The position numbers and the translations under genes were made by a program. This document shows positions 1 through 9,118 of a stretch of 44,486 nucleotides of DNA, one piece after another. The stretch comes from an uncultured Fretibacterium sp. (lineage in GTDB: Bacteria > Synergistota > Synergistia > Synergistales > Aminobacteriaceae), in contig NZ_CAUUWA010000015.1 of assembly GCF_963548695.1 (NCBI RefSeq), forward strand, positions 1-44,486, in the 5' to 3' direction. How positions within the stretch are numbered: the stretch's first letter is position 1; the number at the start of each line of letters is the position of its first letter. Under the pieces are notes generated by a model. That model did no database searches and was not told where the DNA came from. It saw only the letters and a program-made list of their open reading frames with translations.

Positions 1-50
1 ACGCGCCCCGCGGCCGTGTCGATCAGCCTTTTGAGTTCCGCTTTATCCAT
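1..50 (-). CDS. 5' end of a gene running off the left edge, possibly adenine deaminase
   Basis: An ATG at 50-48 on the minus strand is preceded by a good ribosome binding site (GGGAGG, about 8 nt upstream). It opens a frame reading MDKAELKRLIDTAAGR before the window ends. That start resembles adenine deaminases, which often begin with a short helix ending in an A-x-G motif before the amidohydrolase domain. A purine permease lies at 9119-10423, so purine salvage would fit, but only 16 residues are visible. The reading frame is well supported; the function is a guess. Confidence 0.4.
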   Translation of the reverse strand, partial: MDKAELKRLIDTAAGR

Positions 51-117
51 GACGGTACCTCCCGTTTATTTGCCCCTCGGGGCCAAAGATGGTAGGTCAA
101 AGTTTGGAGCCTGCAAG

Positions 118-1548
118 TCAATCCCGATGTTTGCTGTCCCGGTCCGCGATCACCGGACGGAAATCGTGGGTCATCTCCACAACCTTGAAGCCGTTCTTCG
201 AACTCTCCTTCACCTCGTACATGGCGCCGTCCGCCACATAGAGGTAGTCGTTCAGCTTCTTATGCTGCACTGGGACGCCGTAGCAGTATCCCTGCGAGAC
301 CGTCACGATGTCCGACACCTGAGAATGGGCATGAGGAACACGCTTCTCGAGGATCTTATCCTTGATCCTTCGGGCGATCGCCTCGATCTCCCCGCGCCCG
401 AGCCCGCAGGCGATGACGATGAACTCGTCGCCGCCGAAGCGGGCGCAGAAGGCGCCGTATTCCCTCTCGATCTCCTTCAGGATACTGGCCAGCATGACGA
501 TGCAGTCGTCGCCTGCCTGATGGCCGTAGTTGTCGTTGAAGGGCTTGAAGAAGTCGATGTCTATGATTCCAACCGCTAGAGGCCTGCCGTTTTGGTAGCA
601 GTCCTCGAAGGCCTCCTCGAAATAGCGGTTCAGGCCGAACCGGTTCGATACTCCCGTAAGCTGGTCGATCTCGGACTTCCTGCGCAGGGCCTCCTTTTCC
701 CTGAGGGAGTCGACCATGAGGTTGATCCCTGTGACCAGGAGCCCCATCTCATCCTTCGTATGGGACGCGAGCGGTTTGTCGGGAAGGTCGCCCTCTTCAA
801 TGTGCTTGAGGTGGATCACGATTTTGCGGATGGTGGATATCCAGCGGTTGACGAACAGGAACAGGACGCACCCAAGGAGGAGGACCGCCACGACGATGCC
901 CGCTGCCATCGTATGAACGACCTCGCCGGCCTGCTTTCGCAGCTCGGAGATGTTGCGCCCGACGACGATCGCACCGATGAGGTTTCCGTCCGCATCCTTT
1001 AGCGCGTTATACCGGCAGTAGATCATGCTTCCGGCGACGTTGGCCTCGCCCTCATAAAAACCCTTCGCGTCAAGGGAGTCCGCCACCTGCTTGTCGATAT
1101 AGGTCCCGACGATGGATTTACCGTAGGGGTCCTTCGTGCTTCCCGCGACGCGCAGGAAATGCCCCTGCCGGTAGCCCTTCTGCGTCGGCGTGTCCTTCAC
1201 GTAGCCGAGCCCCTCGTCGCCGCACTTGATGAACGCGTAGGAGAACGTCTCCGTCTTGCGCTCGTGATCCAGGAACGGCTTGAAGTTTGCATTTTCCTTC
1301 GTGCCGTCGCCGATCAAGATGTGGCCCCTATAGATCGCGTTGTCCCGGACGTTCCAGTCCCCGCTGCCGATCAGGTCCTCGATGTAGTTGATGTCCGCGT
1401 TCAGCCTGTTCGCGATCAGGGACTTCTCCATCCGCATGACGTCGTCCCGCATGATTCCATAGATCGCTGTAATCGTCGCCATGGTGAAGAGGCCGAGAAG
1501 AATACCGAATTTGAAACGAATACTCTTATGCAGAGTTTTTATAGGCAT
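118..1548 (-). CDS. Membrane diguanylate cyclase with periplasmic Cache-like sensor, HAMP and GGDEF domain
   Basis: The 476-residue protein should make cyclic di-GMP from two GTP in response to a periplasmic signal. A first membrane segment lies at about 13-31. A periplasmic domain of about 170 residues follows and ends in the DADGNLIGAIVVGR pattern typical of single-Cache sensors. A second membrane segment is at about 210-232, then a HAMP region ending near TKDEMG, then the GGDEF domain. The signature GGDEF at 372-376 is intact, so the enzyme should be active. The RxxD inhibitory site expected five residues before it is absent, suggesting no classical product inhibition. AAGGAG lies about 12 nt before the ATG. 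It sits downstream of dnaG on the same strand across an 84-base gap. The signal sensed cannot be read from the sequence. Confidence 0.88.
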   Translation of the reverse strand: MPIKTLHKSIRFKFGILLGLFTMATITAIYGIMRDDVMRMEKSLIANRLNADINYIEDLIGSGDWNVRDNAIYRGHILIGDGTKENANFKPFLDHERKTETFSYAFIKCGDEGLGYVKDTPTQKGYRQGHFLRVAGSTKDPYGKSIVGTYIDKQVADSLDAKGFYEGEANVAGSMIYCRYNALKDADGNLIGAIVVGRNISELRKQAGEVVHTMAAGIVVAVLLLGCVLFLFVNRWISTIRKIVIHLKHIEEGDLPDKPLASHTKDEMGLLVTGINLMVDSLREKEALRRKSEIDQLTGVSNRFGLNRYFEEAFEDCYQNGRPLAVGIIDIDFFKPFNDNYGHQAGDDCIVMLASILKEIEREYGAFCARFGGDEFIVIACGLGRGEIEAIARRIKDKILEKRVPHAHSQVSDIVTVSQGYCYGVPVQHKKLNDYLYVADGAMYEVKESSKNGFKVVEMTHDFRPVIADRDSKHRD

Positions 1549-1632
1549 TATATGCTCAGACTCCTTATCGTCCGGATCCCTCCTGAGTATTCCTGGTCTT
1601 TGCCGCGGCCAAATATGCTCCGAGGCCGCCGC

Positions 1633-3360
1633 TCACCGCCGGCGCTTCAGCTCCGCGGCCAGACGCTGCATCTCGGCCATCTCCTCCAGGGACGCCATGT
1701 GGCGCTTCATCTTGGCGTCCAGAAGGCTCAGGCGCGCCTCGCCCCGGCGGCGTCGCAGGCCCGCGAGGACGAGGTCCCAGAGGTCGGCGTCGGCGTGCTC
1801 CAGCTCGTCGCAGAAGGCATCCCCCCGGGCGATGAGCGCCGGGGGAAAGCGGTCGCCAATGGTGAGCCACCGGGCCTCCAGCGAGGCGGGGGACTCCATG
1901 AGCACCGCCAAGACGACCTCCTTGACCCGGTCGTCGGAGAGGAGCGCGAGCAGGTCCTCCGGCCGTTGCGAGCGGCGGCAATCCTCCCTGCGCCACAGGA
2001 GCGAGCAGAGCGCGGCCTCCAGGGGGTCGATCTCGGGAGGGCGAGGGGCACGGATGTCCCCGCCCTCCGCGGGGGCCTCCCGCCTGTCTACCCCACGCCT
2101 ATGCCGAAACGCATCCAGCTCGCTCCAGAACTCGTGCGGATAGAGGCCCAACGCACCCGCCAGCTGAGGGACGCTGGGGGCAAGCGCCGAGGGCTGGAGC
2201 TGGGCGAGCCCCCCGAACAGGGACTCCACCCCGCTGCGCCGGGTCTCGGGCCGGTCCAGCAGCGGCTGCACCGCGGCCAGGTGTTGGAGCACCAGGGGAC
2301 GGGCCTTTTCGAGGGCCTGCTCGAAGAGCTCCCCGCCGCCGGGGGAGGAGAGCAGCTCGTCCGGGTCCTTGCCGGAGGGGAGCGTGAGCACTTGGACGTC
2401 CAGCCCCAGCCCCTGCAGGACGTACATGCCCCTCAGGGTCGCCTCCTGGCCGGCCGTGTCGCTGTCGTAGCAGATACAGCAGCGGTCCCCAAACCGTTTT
2501 AGAAGCCGCGCCTGTTCCTCCGTCAGGGAGGTGCCCAACGAGGCGACGGCCTCGGTATAGCCGTTCAGGTGAAATCGGAGGGCGTCCATGTACCCCTCCA
2601 CGAGGATGGAACGTCCCCTCTCTCGGATGGCGCCTCGCGCCTCGTGGAGCAGGTAGAGGTTCCGGCGCTTGCTGTAGACAGCCCCTTCGGGGCTGTTGAT
2701 GTACTTTGCCCCCTCGCCGTCCACGAGCCTGCCGCCGAAGGCAATCACGCGGCCCGCGATGTCGCGTATGGGAAAGATCAAACGCCCCCGGAAACGGTCG
2801 TAGACCCCGCCGCGCTGACTCTCCAGGACGAGCCCCGCGTCGAGCGCCTCGCGGTCCGTCACGCCCGCGTCCCTCAGATGTCGGGACAGAGAGTCCCAGG
2901 AATTGGCGCTCCAGCCCAGGCCGAACCGCGCGGCGTTATCCATGGAGAGATTGCGACGGGCCAGGTAGGCCCTTGCCGCCGCGCCCTCGGGAGCGGCCAG
3001 GAGGGAGCTGAAGAACTTCCCAGCCAGCTCCAGCACCTCGTACAGGTTGCCGGAGGCCCTCCGTCTGGACTCGGAACGGGTCAGCACGACGCCGGCACGG
3101 TCGGCCAGGAGCTCCAGAGCCTGGCGGAAGTCCAGCCCCTCCGTCTCCATGACGAAGGTGAAGACGTCCCCGCCACGTCCGCATCCGAAGCAGTGGTAGT
3201 TCTGGCGCTCCTGAGACACGTGGAAGGACGGGGTCCTCTCGTCGTGGAAAGGGCAGAGTCCCAAATACCCACGGCCCGCCCGGTGGAGCCTCACCCGGTC
3301 GCCGATGACCTCCAGGATATCCAGCCTTTCCTTGATCCGCCTGACGTCATCGTTCTGCAC
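1633..3360 (-). CDS. dnaG: DNA primase DnaG
   Basis: The 575-residue primase lays RNA primers for the replication fork. Its N-terminal CHC2 zinc ribbon is complete (Cys36, His39, Cys57, Cys60, in CPFH and CFGC). The catalytic core follows, with a TOPRIM domain showing EGYMDAL near residue 255 and the acidic DSDTAG motif near 297. The C-terminal 130 or so residues are a divergent helical helicase-binding region. Length is normal for the family. The start is GTG at 3360-3358 with AAGGAG about 10 nt upstream. In many bacteria rpoD follows dnaG; here the next gene on the strand is a diguanylate cyclase instead. Confidence 0.96.
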   Translation of the reverse strand: MQNDDVRRIKERLDILEVIGDRVRLHRAGRGYLGLCPFHDERTPSFHVSQERQNYHCFGCGRGGDVFTFVMETEGLDFRQALELLADRAGVVLTRSESRRRASGNLYEVLELAGKFFSSLLAAPEGAAARAYLARRNLSMDNAARFGLGWSANSWDSLSRHLRDAGVTDREALDAGLVLESQRGGVYDRFRGRLIFPIRDIAGRVIAFGGRLVDGEGAKYINSPEGAVYSKRRNLYLLHEARGAIRERGRSILVEGYMDALRFHLNGYTEAVASLGTSLTEEQARLLKRFGDRCCICYDSDTAGQEATLRGMYVLQGLGLDVQVLTLPSGKDPDELLSSPGGGELFEQALEKARPLVLQHLAAVQPLLDRPETRRSGVESLFGGLAQLQPSALAPSVPQLAGALGLYPHEFWSELDAFRHRRGVDRREAPAEGGDIRAPRPPEIDPLEAALCSLLWRREDCRRSQRPEDLLALLSDDRVKEVVLAVLMESPASLEARWLTIGDRFPPALIARGDAFCDELEHADADLWDLVLAGLRRRRGEARLSLLDAKMKRHMASLEEMAEMQRLAAELKRRR

Positions 3361-3411
3361 GCTGCACTGAGCTCCTTGTTAAAATTCTATAGAAACTTAA
3401 TCGACAGAAGC

Positions 3412-3438
3412 AAAAAAGGGAGGGCCTAAGGCCCTCCC
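3412..3438 (-). terminator. Rho-independent terminator after the pyrophosphatase gene
   Basis: A perfect 9-bp stem (GGGAGGGCC / GGCCCTCCC, 3418-3438) with a 3-nt loop is followed on the minus strand by six T residues (3412-3417). It lies about 85 bases past the hppA stop and just upstream of the dnaG start, so it separates the two transcripts. Confidence 0.85.
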
Positions 3439-3523
3439 GCATTATAACGCTTTATTGGCCAATTCACGCCCGTCGATTGCCTGTTTTACTGAATAGTCAC
3501 GTGTTTTGTCGCGAGTCGCCTGC

Positions 3524-5584
3524 TTACCTGAACAGCGGCGCCAGCACCAGCGCGACCACCGTCATCAGCTTGATGAGGATGTTGAGGCTCGGGCCGGCGG
3601 TGTCCTTGAAGGGGTCGCCCACCGTGTCGCCGACGACCGCTGCCGCGTGGTTGGCAGAGCCCTTGCCGCCGTGGTTGCCCTCCTCGATGAACTTCTTCGC
3701 GTTGTCCCACGCGCCGCCCGAGTTGGCCATGAAGAGCGCCATCATGACGCCCGTCACGATGGCCCCACCCAGAAGGCCGCCCAGCGCCTCCTTGCCCAGG
3801 ATCACGCCGACGACGACGGGGGAGAGCACCGCCAGAAGGCCGGGGATGACCATCTCGATGAGGGCGGCGTGGGTGGAGATGCCCACGCACTTCTCGTACT
3901 CCGGCTTTCCGGTCCCCTCCATGATCCCCGTGATCTCGCGGAACTGGCGGCGGACCTCCTCGATCATGGCCTGGGCCGCGCGGCTCACGGCCTCGATGGA
4001 GAGCGAGCAGAACAGGAAGGGCAGCATGCCGCCCAGCAGCAGGCCGACGATGACCTTGGGATTCATGATGTCGATGGCCTTGATCTGAGCCGCCTGGGAG
4101 TAGGCGACGAAGAGGGCCAGGGCGGTAAGGGCGGCGGAGCCGATGGCCAGGCCCTTGCCCATGGCGGCGGTGGTATTCCCGATGGCATCCAGCTTGTCGG
4201 TGATCTTGCGCACCTCGCCCGGGAGCTCGCTCATCTCGGCAATGCCGCCCGCGTTATCGGAGATAGGCCCGTAGGCGTCAACGCTCAGGGCGATGCCCGT
4301 GATGGAGAGCATACCGACCGCGGCGCAGGCCACGCCGAACATGCCCGCCAGGGAGTAGCTGATCAGGGTGGAGAGGCAGATCAGGAGGACGGGGATGCCG
4401 ACCGACTGCATCCCCAGGGAGATGCCGGAGAGGATGACGGTCGCCGGGCCCGTCGCGGAGGAGGCCGCTACGGTCTTGACGAAGCGGTAGTCGCCCGAGG
4501 TGTAGACCTCGGTGACGTAGCCGATCAGGACGCCGGCTAAGACGCCGGAGGTCACGGACAGGAAGACGTGCATCGACTTGGACCAGAAGAAGAGGATGCT
4601 CAGGATGAAGGTCCCGGCGATCATCATGGCGCCGGCCGTGAAGGTCCCCGCCCTCAGGGCAAAGGCCGCGTCGCCACCGTCGATGCGCTCCAGCACCTTG
4701 TCCATTCCTGGAATCCTGCGGACGATACCCATGATGAACTCGGCGTAGGGGGCCTTTCTGGAGATCATCATGCAGCCGACGATGGAGGCCACGATGCCCC
4801 ACGCCGACAGGAAGAGCGGGAAGCCGACGCCCCAGAGCCCCAGGGCCCTGCCGCCGTCCGTGAAGGAAAAGGCAAAGCCGATGGCCATGGCCGCAAGGAT
4901 CGAGTTGACGTAGGACTCGAAGAGGTCCGCGCCCATGCCGGCGATGTCGCCCACGTTGTCGCCCACGTTGTCCGCGATGACCGCCGGGTTGCGGGGGTCG
5001 TCCTCGGGGATGCCGGCCTCGACCTTACCCACCAGGTCGGCGCCCACGTCCGCGGCCTTGGTGTAGATGCCGCCGCCCACGCGGGCGAAGAGCGCGATGC
5101 TGCTGGCCCCCATGCCGAAGGCCGTCAGCGTCTCGACGCTGAGGAAGAGATAGGAGACGGCAAGGCCCACGAGGCCTAGGCCCACGACGACCATGCCCAC
5201 GATGCTGCCGCCGGAGAAGGCCGTCTCGAGGGCGGAACCCGCGTCCTTCGTCGCGGCGAAGGTCGTTCGTCCGTTCGCGTTGGTCGCGACGTACATCCCG
5301 ATGTACCCGGCCGCGGCGCTGCAGAGCGCGCCCAGCACGAAGGCGAAGGCCGACCCGAACCCGAGCATCCACCACAGCAACAGGGCGACGACGCCGACGA
5401 AGGGCGCCAGCCAGGTGTACTCCTTCTTCAGGAACGCCATGGCCCCCTTGTGAATGATCGTCGAGAGCTCGACGATCCGGTCGTTCTCGATCTTTCCCTC
5501 ACGGAGCTTCTGAAACACCATCCACGCATAGCCGCCTGCCACGACGCCAAAAACAAGGGTAATGAACACAAGAATCAGCCACAC
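3524..5584 (-). CDS. hppA: Membrane-bound ion-translocating pyrophosphatase (K+-dependent type)
   Basis: This polytopic enzyme of about 686 residues hydrolyses pyrophosphate and pumps H+ or Na+ across the inner membrane. Family landmarks are intact: DVGADLVGK in the substrate pocket, the acidic stretch with DNVGDNVGDIAGMGADLFESY, and GPISDNAGGIAEMS. The GNTTAAMGKG segment carries alanine where K+-independent enzymes carry lysine, placing it in the K+-dependent class. H+ versus Na+ specificity cannot be decided by eye. I choose GTG at 5584-5582 because GGGGAGG lies 8 nt upstream. An in-frame ATG at 5602 overlaps that Shine-Dalgarno sequence, and a start still further upstream has no ribosome binding site. 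It is monocistronic, with a terminator at 3412-3438. Confidence 0.95.
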   Translation of the reverse strand: MWLILVFITLVFGVVAGGYAWMVFQKLREGKIENDRIVELSTIIHKGAMAFLKKEYTWLAPFVGVVALLLWWMLGFGSAFAFVLGALCSAAAGYIGMYVATNANGRTTFAATKDAGSALETAFSGGSIVGMVVVGLGLVGLAVSYLFLSVETLTAFGMGASSIALFARVGGGIYTKAADVGADLVGKVEAGIPEDDPRNPAVIADNVGDNVGDIAGMGADLFESYVNSILAAMAIGFAFSFTDGGRALGLWGVGFPLFLSAWGIVASIVGCMMISRKAPYAEFIMGIVRRIPGMDKVLERIDGGDAAFALRAGTFTAGAMMIAGTFILSILFFWSKSMHVFLSVTSGVLAGVLIGYVTEVYTSGDYRFVKTVAASSATGPATVILSGISLGMQSVGIPVLLICLSTLISYSLAGMFGVACAAVGMLSITGIALSVDAYGPISDNAGGIAEMSELPGEVRKITDKLDAIGNTTAAMGKGLAIGSAALTALALFVAYSQAAQIKAIDIMNPKVIVGLLLGGMLPFLFCSLSIEAVSRAAQAMIEEVRRQFREITGIMEGTGKPEYEKCVGISTHAALIEMVIPGLLAVLSPVVVGVILGKEALGGLLGGAIVTGVMMALFMANSGGAWDNAKKFIEEGNHGGKGSANHAAAVVGDTVGDPFKDTAGPSLNILIKLMTVVALVLAPLFR

Positions 5585-5929
5585 AGTGCAAGACCTCCCC
5601 ATAACAATTAAGGTAGATGACGGCTCCAAACCTCCAAAAACGGAAAAACCGCACAAAACCCTTCCGGTCCGAAGGGGTTCCGCTCGGCTCGTCCTTTTGC
5701 GAAGCTTGAAATTCCGCCCTGATTATAGCCTATAAAACGGGATTATGCAGGCAAGACGCGATAGAACTTCCGACTAGAACTATCCGAATAAAACCCCTAT
5801 AATTAAAGGAAGCGCTGATTAAATCAGCGCTTCCTTTAATCTTAGCCGCATTATCTTCGCCGCGTTCTCCGTTCCGTCCGTCCCAAGGGGGCCTTTTGAG
5901 CGAAGGGCCCGGTATGAGCTCATGCGGCG
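5585..5929. other. Intergenic region between hppA and the AI-2E transporter gene
   Basis: No gene is visible. On the minus strand a TATAAT at 5727-5722 is a plausible -10 for hppA, but no good -35 stands at the right distance (TTGCCT at 5754-5749 is 21 nt away). The stretch gcaggcaagacgcg at 5748-5761 faintly resembles the core of the MITE-like repeat described at 12878-13001. A perfect palindrome occupies 5802-5840 (separate entry). Confidence 0.5.
5802..5840. repeat. Perfect 39-bp palindrome, founding copy of a dispersed repeat
   Basis: Two 19-bp arms (attaaaggaagcgctgatt and its exact complement) flank a single base. Related shorter copies with the same ggaagcgc core lie at 8998-9034 and 26857-26884, with split halves at 38592-38668. 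It lies 3' of the AI-2E gene and could act as a terminator, but there is no T-run directly after the stem, so a REP-like repeat is the simpler reading. Confidence 0.75.
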
Positions 5930-7042
5930 TCATGAGGGCGCGTCCTCCCGCCCCTCCTGCTGGTAGAGATCCCACGCGTTGCGGTAGGTGTCCAGGAAGA
6001 AGATGAAGAGGCTCAGGATGAGGGGGCCAAGGAAGATGCCCAGGAACCCCCAGGCGGCCAGCCCGCCGAAGGCTCCCAGAAAGACGAGGAGGGTGCTCAT
6101 CTTGGCCTTTTCCGAGATGAAGTAGGGCTTCAGAAAGTTATCGACGGTGCTCACGACCCCGAATCCCCACGCGGCGAGGATGAACGCCCCCTTCACGTCG
6201 TCGGACAGGAAGAGGTAGAGTGCGCCGGGAAGCCAGACCATGGGCGTCCCGACGAAGGGGACCATGGCGAGGAGCGCCATCAGGGCCCCGGCCAGGGCGG
6301 GGTTGGGCAGCCCCACGAACCACCAGCCGAGGGTCCCCAGAACCCCCTGCACCCCAGCCGTGACGATGACGCCGAAGACGACGGCGCGGAGCACGTTGTC
6401 CGCCCGGGACATGAAGGCCTCGCGCTCGTCGTCCATCAGGGGCACGATGCCCCGGAAGTAGCTGACGATGCGGTGCCCGTCGCGCAGGATGAAGAAGTAG
6501 ACGACGAAGATGATGACCTGGTGGTAGAGCATCGTGACGAGGTTGCCCAGGAACTCCTGAGAGAGCCGGAGCATGGTGGAGGTCACCCGGCCGGCGACCT
6601 GCCGCATGGAGTCCCGGAGGAACGGATACTCCTCGAACAGGGGCGTGAGGTGTCTGAGGACGACGTCCGGCAGGAGGACGTTCAGAGAAATGCCCCTCGA
6701 GGGATCCAGGGAGCCGACGAGGCTGGCCACCTTGCCGAAGAGCCCGTCGGACTCCCGGGCGATCAGAATGGCGGCGAAGCTCATGGGAAGGACGAGCAAT
6801 GCCGCGGCCGCCAGGGTCATCGTCATGGCCGCGAGCCCGCGGCGCTCCGGGAGGACGCGGCGCAGCAGCATCTTGTACAGGGGATAGGAGACGAACGCCA
6901 GCAGCATCGCCCAGACCAGGGGGCGGAAGAGCGAAGCGAGCGTGACGTAGGTCAGGAAGGCCAGGATAAGGAATGAAAAGACAAACGGCAGCATCCATCC
7001 CTTGATTCGCCGTACCGCGTCGGGGGATTTGAACGTGTCCAA
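5930..7042 (-). CDS. AI-2E family (UPF0118) membrane transporter
   Basis: About 370 residues with an even pattern of hydrophobic segments: two near the N-terminus, a soluble middle region of about 100 residues, then a cluster of five or six toward the C-terminus. The C-terminal region contains the glycine/proline-rich VPFVGTPMVWLPGA-type segment and the LVFLGAFGGLAAWGFLGIFLGP segment typical of the family. Members export small molecules or exchange Na+/H+; the name comes from autoinducer-2 export by E. coli TqsA, and the substrate here is unknown. AAGGAGG lies 8 nt before a TTG at 7042-7040, which I take as the start. The in-frame ATG at 7075 would place that Shine-Dalgarno inside the gene and has none of its own. 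Confidence 0.88.
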   Translation of the reverse strand: MDTFKSPDAVRRIKGWMLPFVFSFLILAFLTYVTLASLFRPLVWAMLLAFVSYPLYKMLLRRVLPERRGLAAMTMTLAAAALLVLPMSFAAILIARESDGLFGKVASLVGSLDPSRGISLNVLLPDVVLRHLTPLFEEYPFLRDSMRQVAGRVTSTMLRLSQEFLGNLVTMLYHQVIIFVVYFFILRDGHRIVSYFRGIVPLMDDEREAFMSRADNVLRAVVFGVIVTAGVQGVLGTLGWWFVGLPNPALAGALMALLAMVPFVGTPMVWLPGALYLFLSDDVKGAFILAAWGFGVVSTVDNFLKPYFISEKAKMSTLLVFLGAFGGLAAWGFLGIFLGPLILSLFIFFLDTYRNAWDLYQQEGREDAPS

Positions 7043-7293
7043 AGGTCTGTCCTCCTTGTAATGATAGTTGTCCATTCAGGGTCCTGTCCCTCATTGTACT
7101 CCAGGGTTTCGCCGGCAAAAAGGTTCCTCCTGCAAATTCGCCCTTGTCCCGCAGGCCGGTGTCCCCTCGCTTTTTCGCAAGTTGCCCTTCGCAAGGACTC
7201 CCTTTGTCGTTTTCGCGCATCTTCGGGACCAAAAACGCTATAATAGGACCAAATCAGCCGCGGCGGGATCGGGCCGCGGCAGGGAGGGTCCTC

Positions 7294-8940
7294 ATGGCTT
7301 TTACCGTCAATGTTCCCAAATGGAAACGATTCGTCATCAGCGAGACGCCGGTCAACGGCCACAACGTCCTGGCGGAGCTGGACCCGGGCGGCGATGCGGA
7401 TATCATCGCATGGCGCGTCAACAACTACATCCGGCCGCTGGAGTGGGTCGTGGAGGACGACGCCGTTGTGGATTTCATCCCGTCAGCCTCCTCCGACGGG
7501 CTCAGAATTTACCGGCGGAGCCTGGATTTTCTTCTGGTCATCGCCTGCGAGAAGGTCCTGGGCCGCAAGGCTATCCTGCGGCACTCCATCGGGGAGGGGC
7601 ACTACTGGGAGTTCGAGGACGGGGACGTGACCCAGTCCGACGTCTACAAGCTCCACTCGACGATGAGCGAGATGGTGCGCCAGGACATCCCCATCAGCCG
7701 CAAGATCCTGCCCATCGACAAGGCCAAGCGTATCTTCGAGGAGCAGGGCGAGCCCGAGATCGCCGAGCTCTTCGTCCGCGCAAATCTCGACCCCGTAGAG
7801 GTCTATCGGTGCGGGGCGCGCTACGGCTACTTCTGCGGGACCATGGCCCCCTCCACGGGGCTGCTCAGGACCTTCGATATCGTCCTCTTCGAGCACGGGA
7901 TGGTGCTGCAGTTCCCCACCCAGGACTCGCCCGAGGGGATCCTGCCGTTCCGGGCCGACTCCGGCTTGGGAAACGTGTTCTTCGACTACGCGCACTGGCT
8001 GAAGGTGCTGGACCTGAACTACCTCAGCAGCCTGCACCAGCGCGTGACGGACGGGAAGGTCCAGGAGCTGATCCTCATCTCCGAGGCATTCCACTCTCAG
8101 CGTCTGAGCCGCATCGCGGAGGACATCGTCTCCAGGCCCGGCGTCAAGGTTGTCACCATCGCCGGGCCCTCGGGATCGGGGAAGACCACCTTCTCCGAGC
8201 GGCTCAAGATCCAGCTGATCGTCTGCGGGAAAAACCCCGTCACCCTGCCCATGGACAACTATTTCCTGGACCGGACCCAGACGCCCCTCGACGAGAACGG
8301 GGAGTATGACTACGAGTGCCTGGAGGCCCTGGACCTGGATATGTTGGAAGATAACCTGACCCGCATCCTCGCGGGGGAGGAGGTCGTGACGCCCCGCTAC
8401 GATTTCATCAAGGGGGAGAAGCGGCCGGGCAAGGTCGTCAGGCTGGGGCCCTCGGACATCCTCATCATGGAGGGGATTCACGGCCTGAATGATCGCATCG
8501 TGTCCCTTTTGCCCGAGGACAGCCGTTTCAGCGTCTTCGTCTCGCCCCTGACGGGCATCTGCATCGACCCCCACAACCGTACGAGCACCGGGGACAATCG
8601 CCTGCTGCGCCGCATCGTGCGGGACCACCGGACGCGGGGCAAGTCCGCCCAGGTGACGCTCGAGATCTATCCCAAGGTCATGCGGGGCTCGATGCGCTAT
8701 ATCTTTCCCTATCAGAGCCGGGCCGATACCATCTTCAACTCCGCGCTGCCCTACGAGCTGGGCGTCCTGAAGGGCTATGTGGAGCCCCTGCTGCACACGG
8801 TCGACGAGCGCTCCGAGGTGTTCGGCGAGGCCCTGCGCCTGCTGAACATCCTCCGGTTCGTGCCGTCCATCCACATCGACGGCATCCCCAACAACTCCGT
8901 GATTCGGGAGTTTATCGGGGGCAGCTGCCTGGATGTCTGA
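7294..8940 (+). CDS. Nucleoside kinase with ThrRS-like N-terminal region (uridine kinase/phosphoribulokinase family)
   Basis: The 548-residue protein should phosphorylate a nucleoside, probably uridine or cytidine, using ATP or GTP in salvage. The N-terminal half resembles the TGS/second additional domain of threonyl-tRNA synthetase (HSIGEGHYWEF, then a helix-rich segment). The C-terminal half is a P-loop kinase: GPSGSGKT at about 291-298, then PMDNYFLDR and the YDFIKGEKR segment, both typical of uridine kinases. This two-domain form is common in Firmicutes, Thermotogae and Synergistota. ATG at 7294 has AGGGAGG 7 nt upstream; a longer in-frame extension to 7144 lacks a ribosome binding site. 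A TATAAT at 7239-7244 may be the -10 of its promoter. The exact nucleoside is not determinable here. Confidence 0.88.
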   Translation: MAFTVNVPKWKRFVISETPVNGHNVLAELDPGGDADIIAWRVNNYIRPLEWVVEDDAVVDFIPSASSDGLRIYRRSLDFLLVIACEKVLGRKAILRHSIGEGHYWEFEDGDVTQSDVYKLHSTMSEMVRQDIPISRKILPIDKAKRIFEEQGEPEIAELFVRANLDPVEVYRCGARYGYFCGTMAPSTGLLRTFDIVLFEHGMVLQFPTQDSPEGILPFRADSGLGNVFFDYAHWLKVLDLNYLSSLHQRVTDGKVQELILISEAFHSQRLSRIAEDIVSRPGVKVVTIAGPSGSGKTTFSERLKIQLIVCGKNPVTLPMDNYFLDRTQTPLDENGEYDYECLEALDLDMLEDNLTRILAGEEVVTPRYDFIKGEKRPGKVVRLGPSDILIMEGIHGLNDRIVSLLPEDSRFSVFVSPLTGICIDPHNRTSTGDNRLLRRIVRDHRTRGKSAQVTLEIYPKVMRGSMRYIFPYQSRADTIFNSALPYELGVLKGYVEPLLHTVDERSEVFGEALRLLNILRFVPSIHIDGIPNNSVIREFIGGSCLDV

Positions 8941-8997
8941 GCTCCGGAACCCATAACCCAAGGATTTTGTCGCCTCCCTTGTGGGGCACGGCTTCGA

Positions 8998-9034
8998 GGA
9001 AGCGCCGAAACTTTCGTTCTTTGTCGGCGCTTCC
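8998..9034. repeat. Palindromic repeat, ggaagcgccga family
   Basis: Arms ggaagcgccga (8998-9008) and tcggcgcttcc (9024-9034) are exact complements around a 15-nt loop. The core matches the palindrome at 5802-5840. It lies between the nucleoside kinase and the purine permease, where a stem could end or stabilise the upstream transcript. There is a ttgtttttt run only about 17 nt later, so a terminator role is uncertain. Confidence 0.65.
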
Positions 9035-9118
9035 ATGAACGTATAGATGCGTTGTTTTTTGAGGGGCCTTACGGCTGTTTTGCGGTATGAGTGAGAGTGT
9101 GAGAGAGGAGTATCGAGC

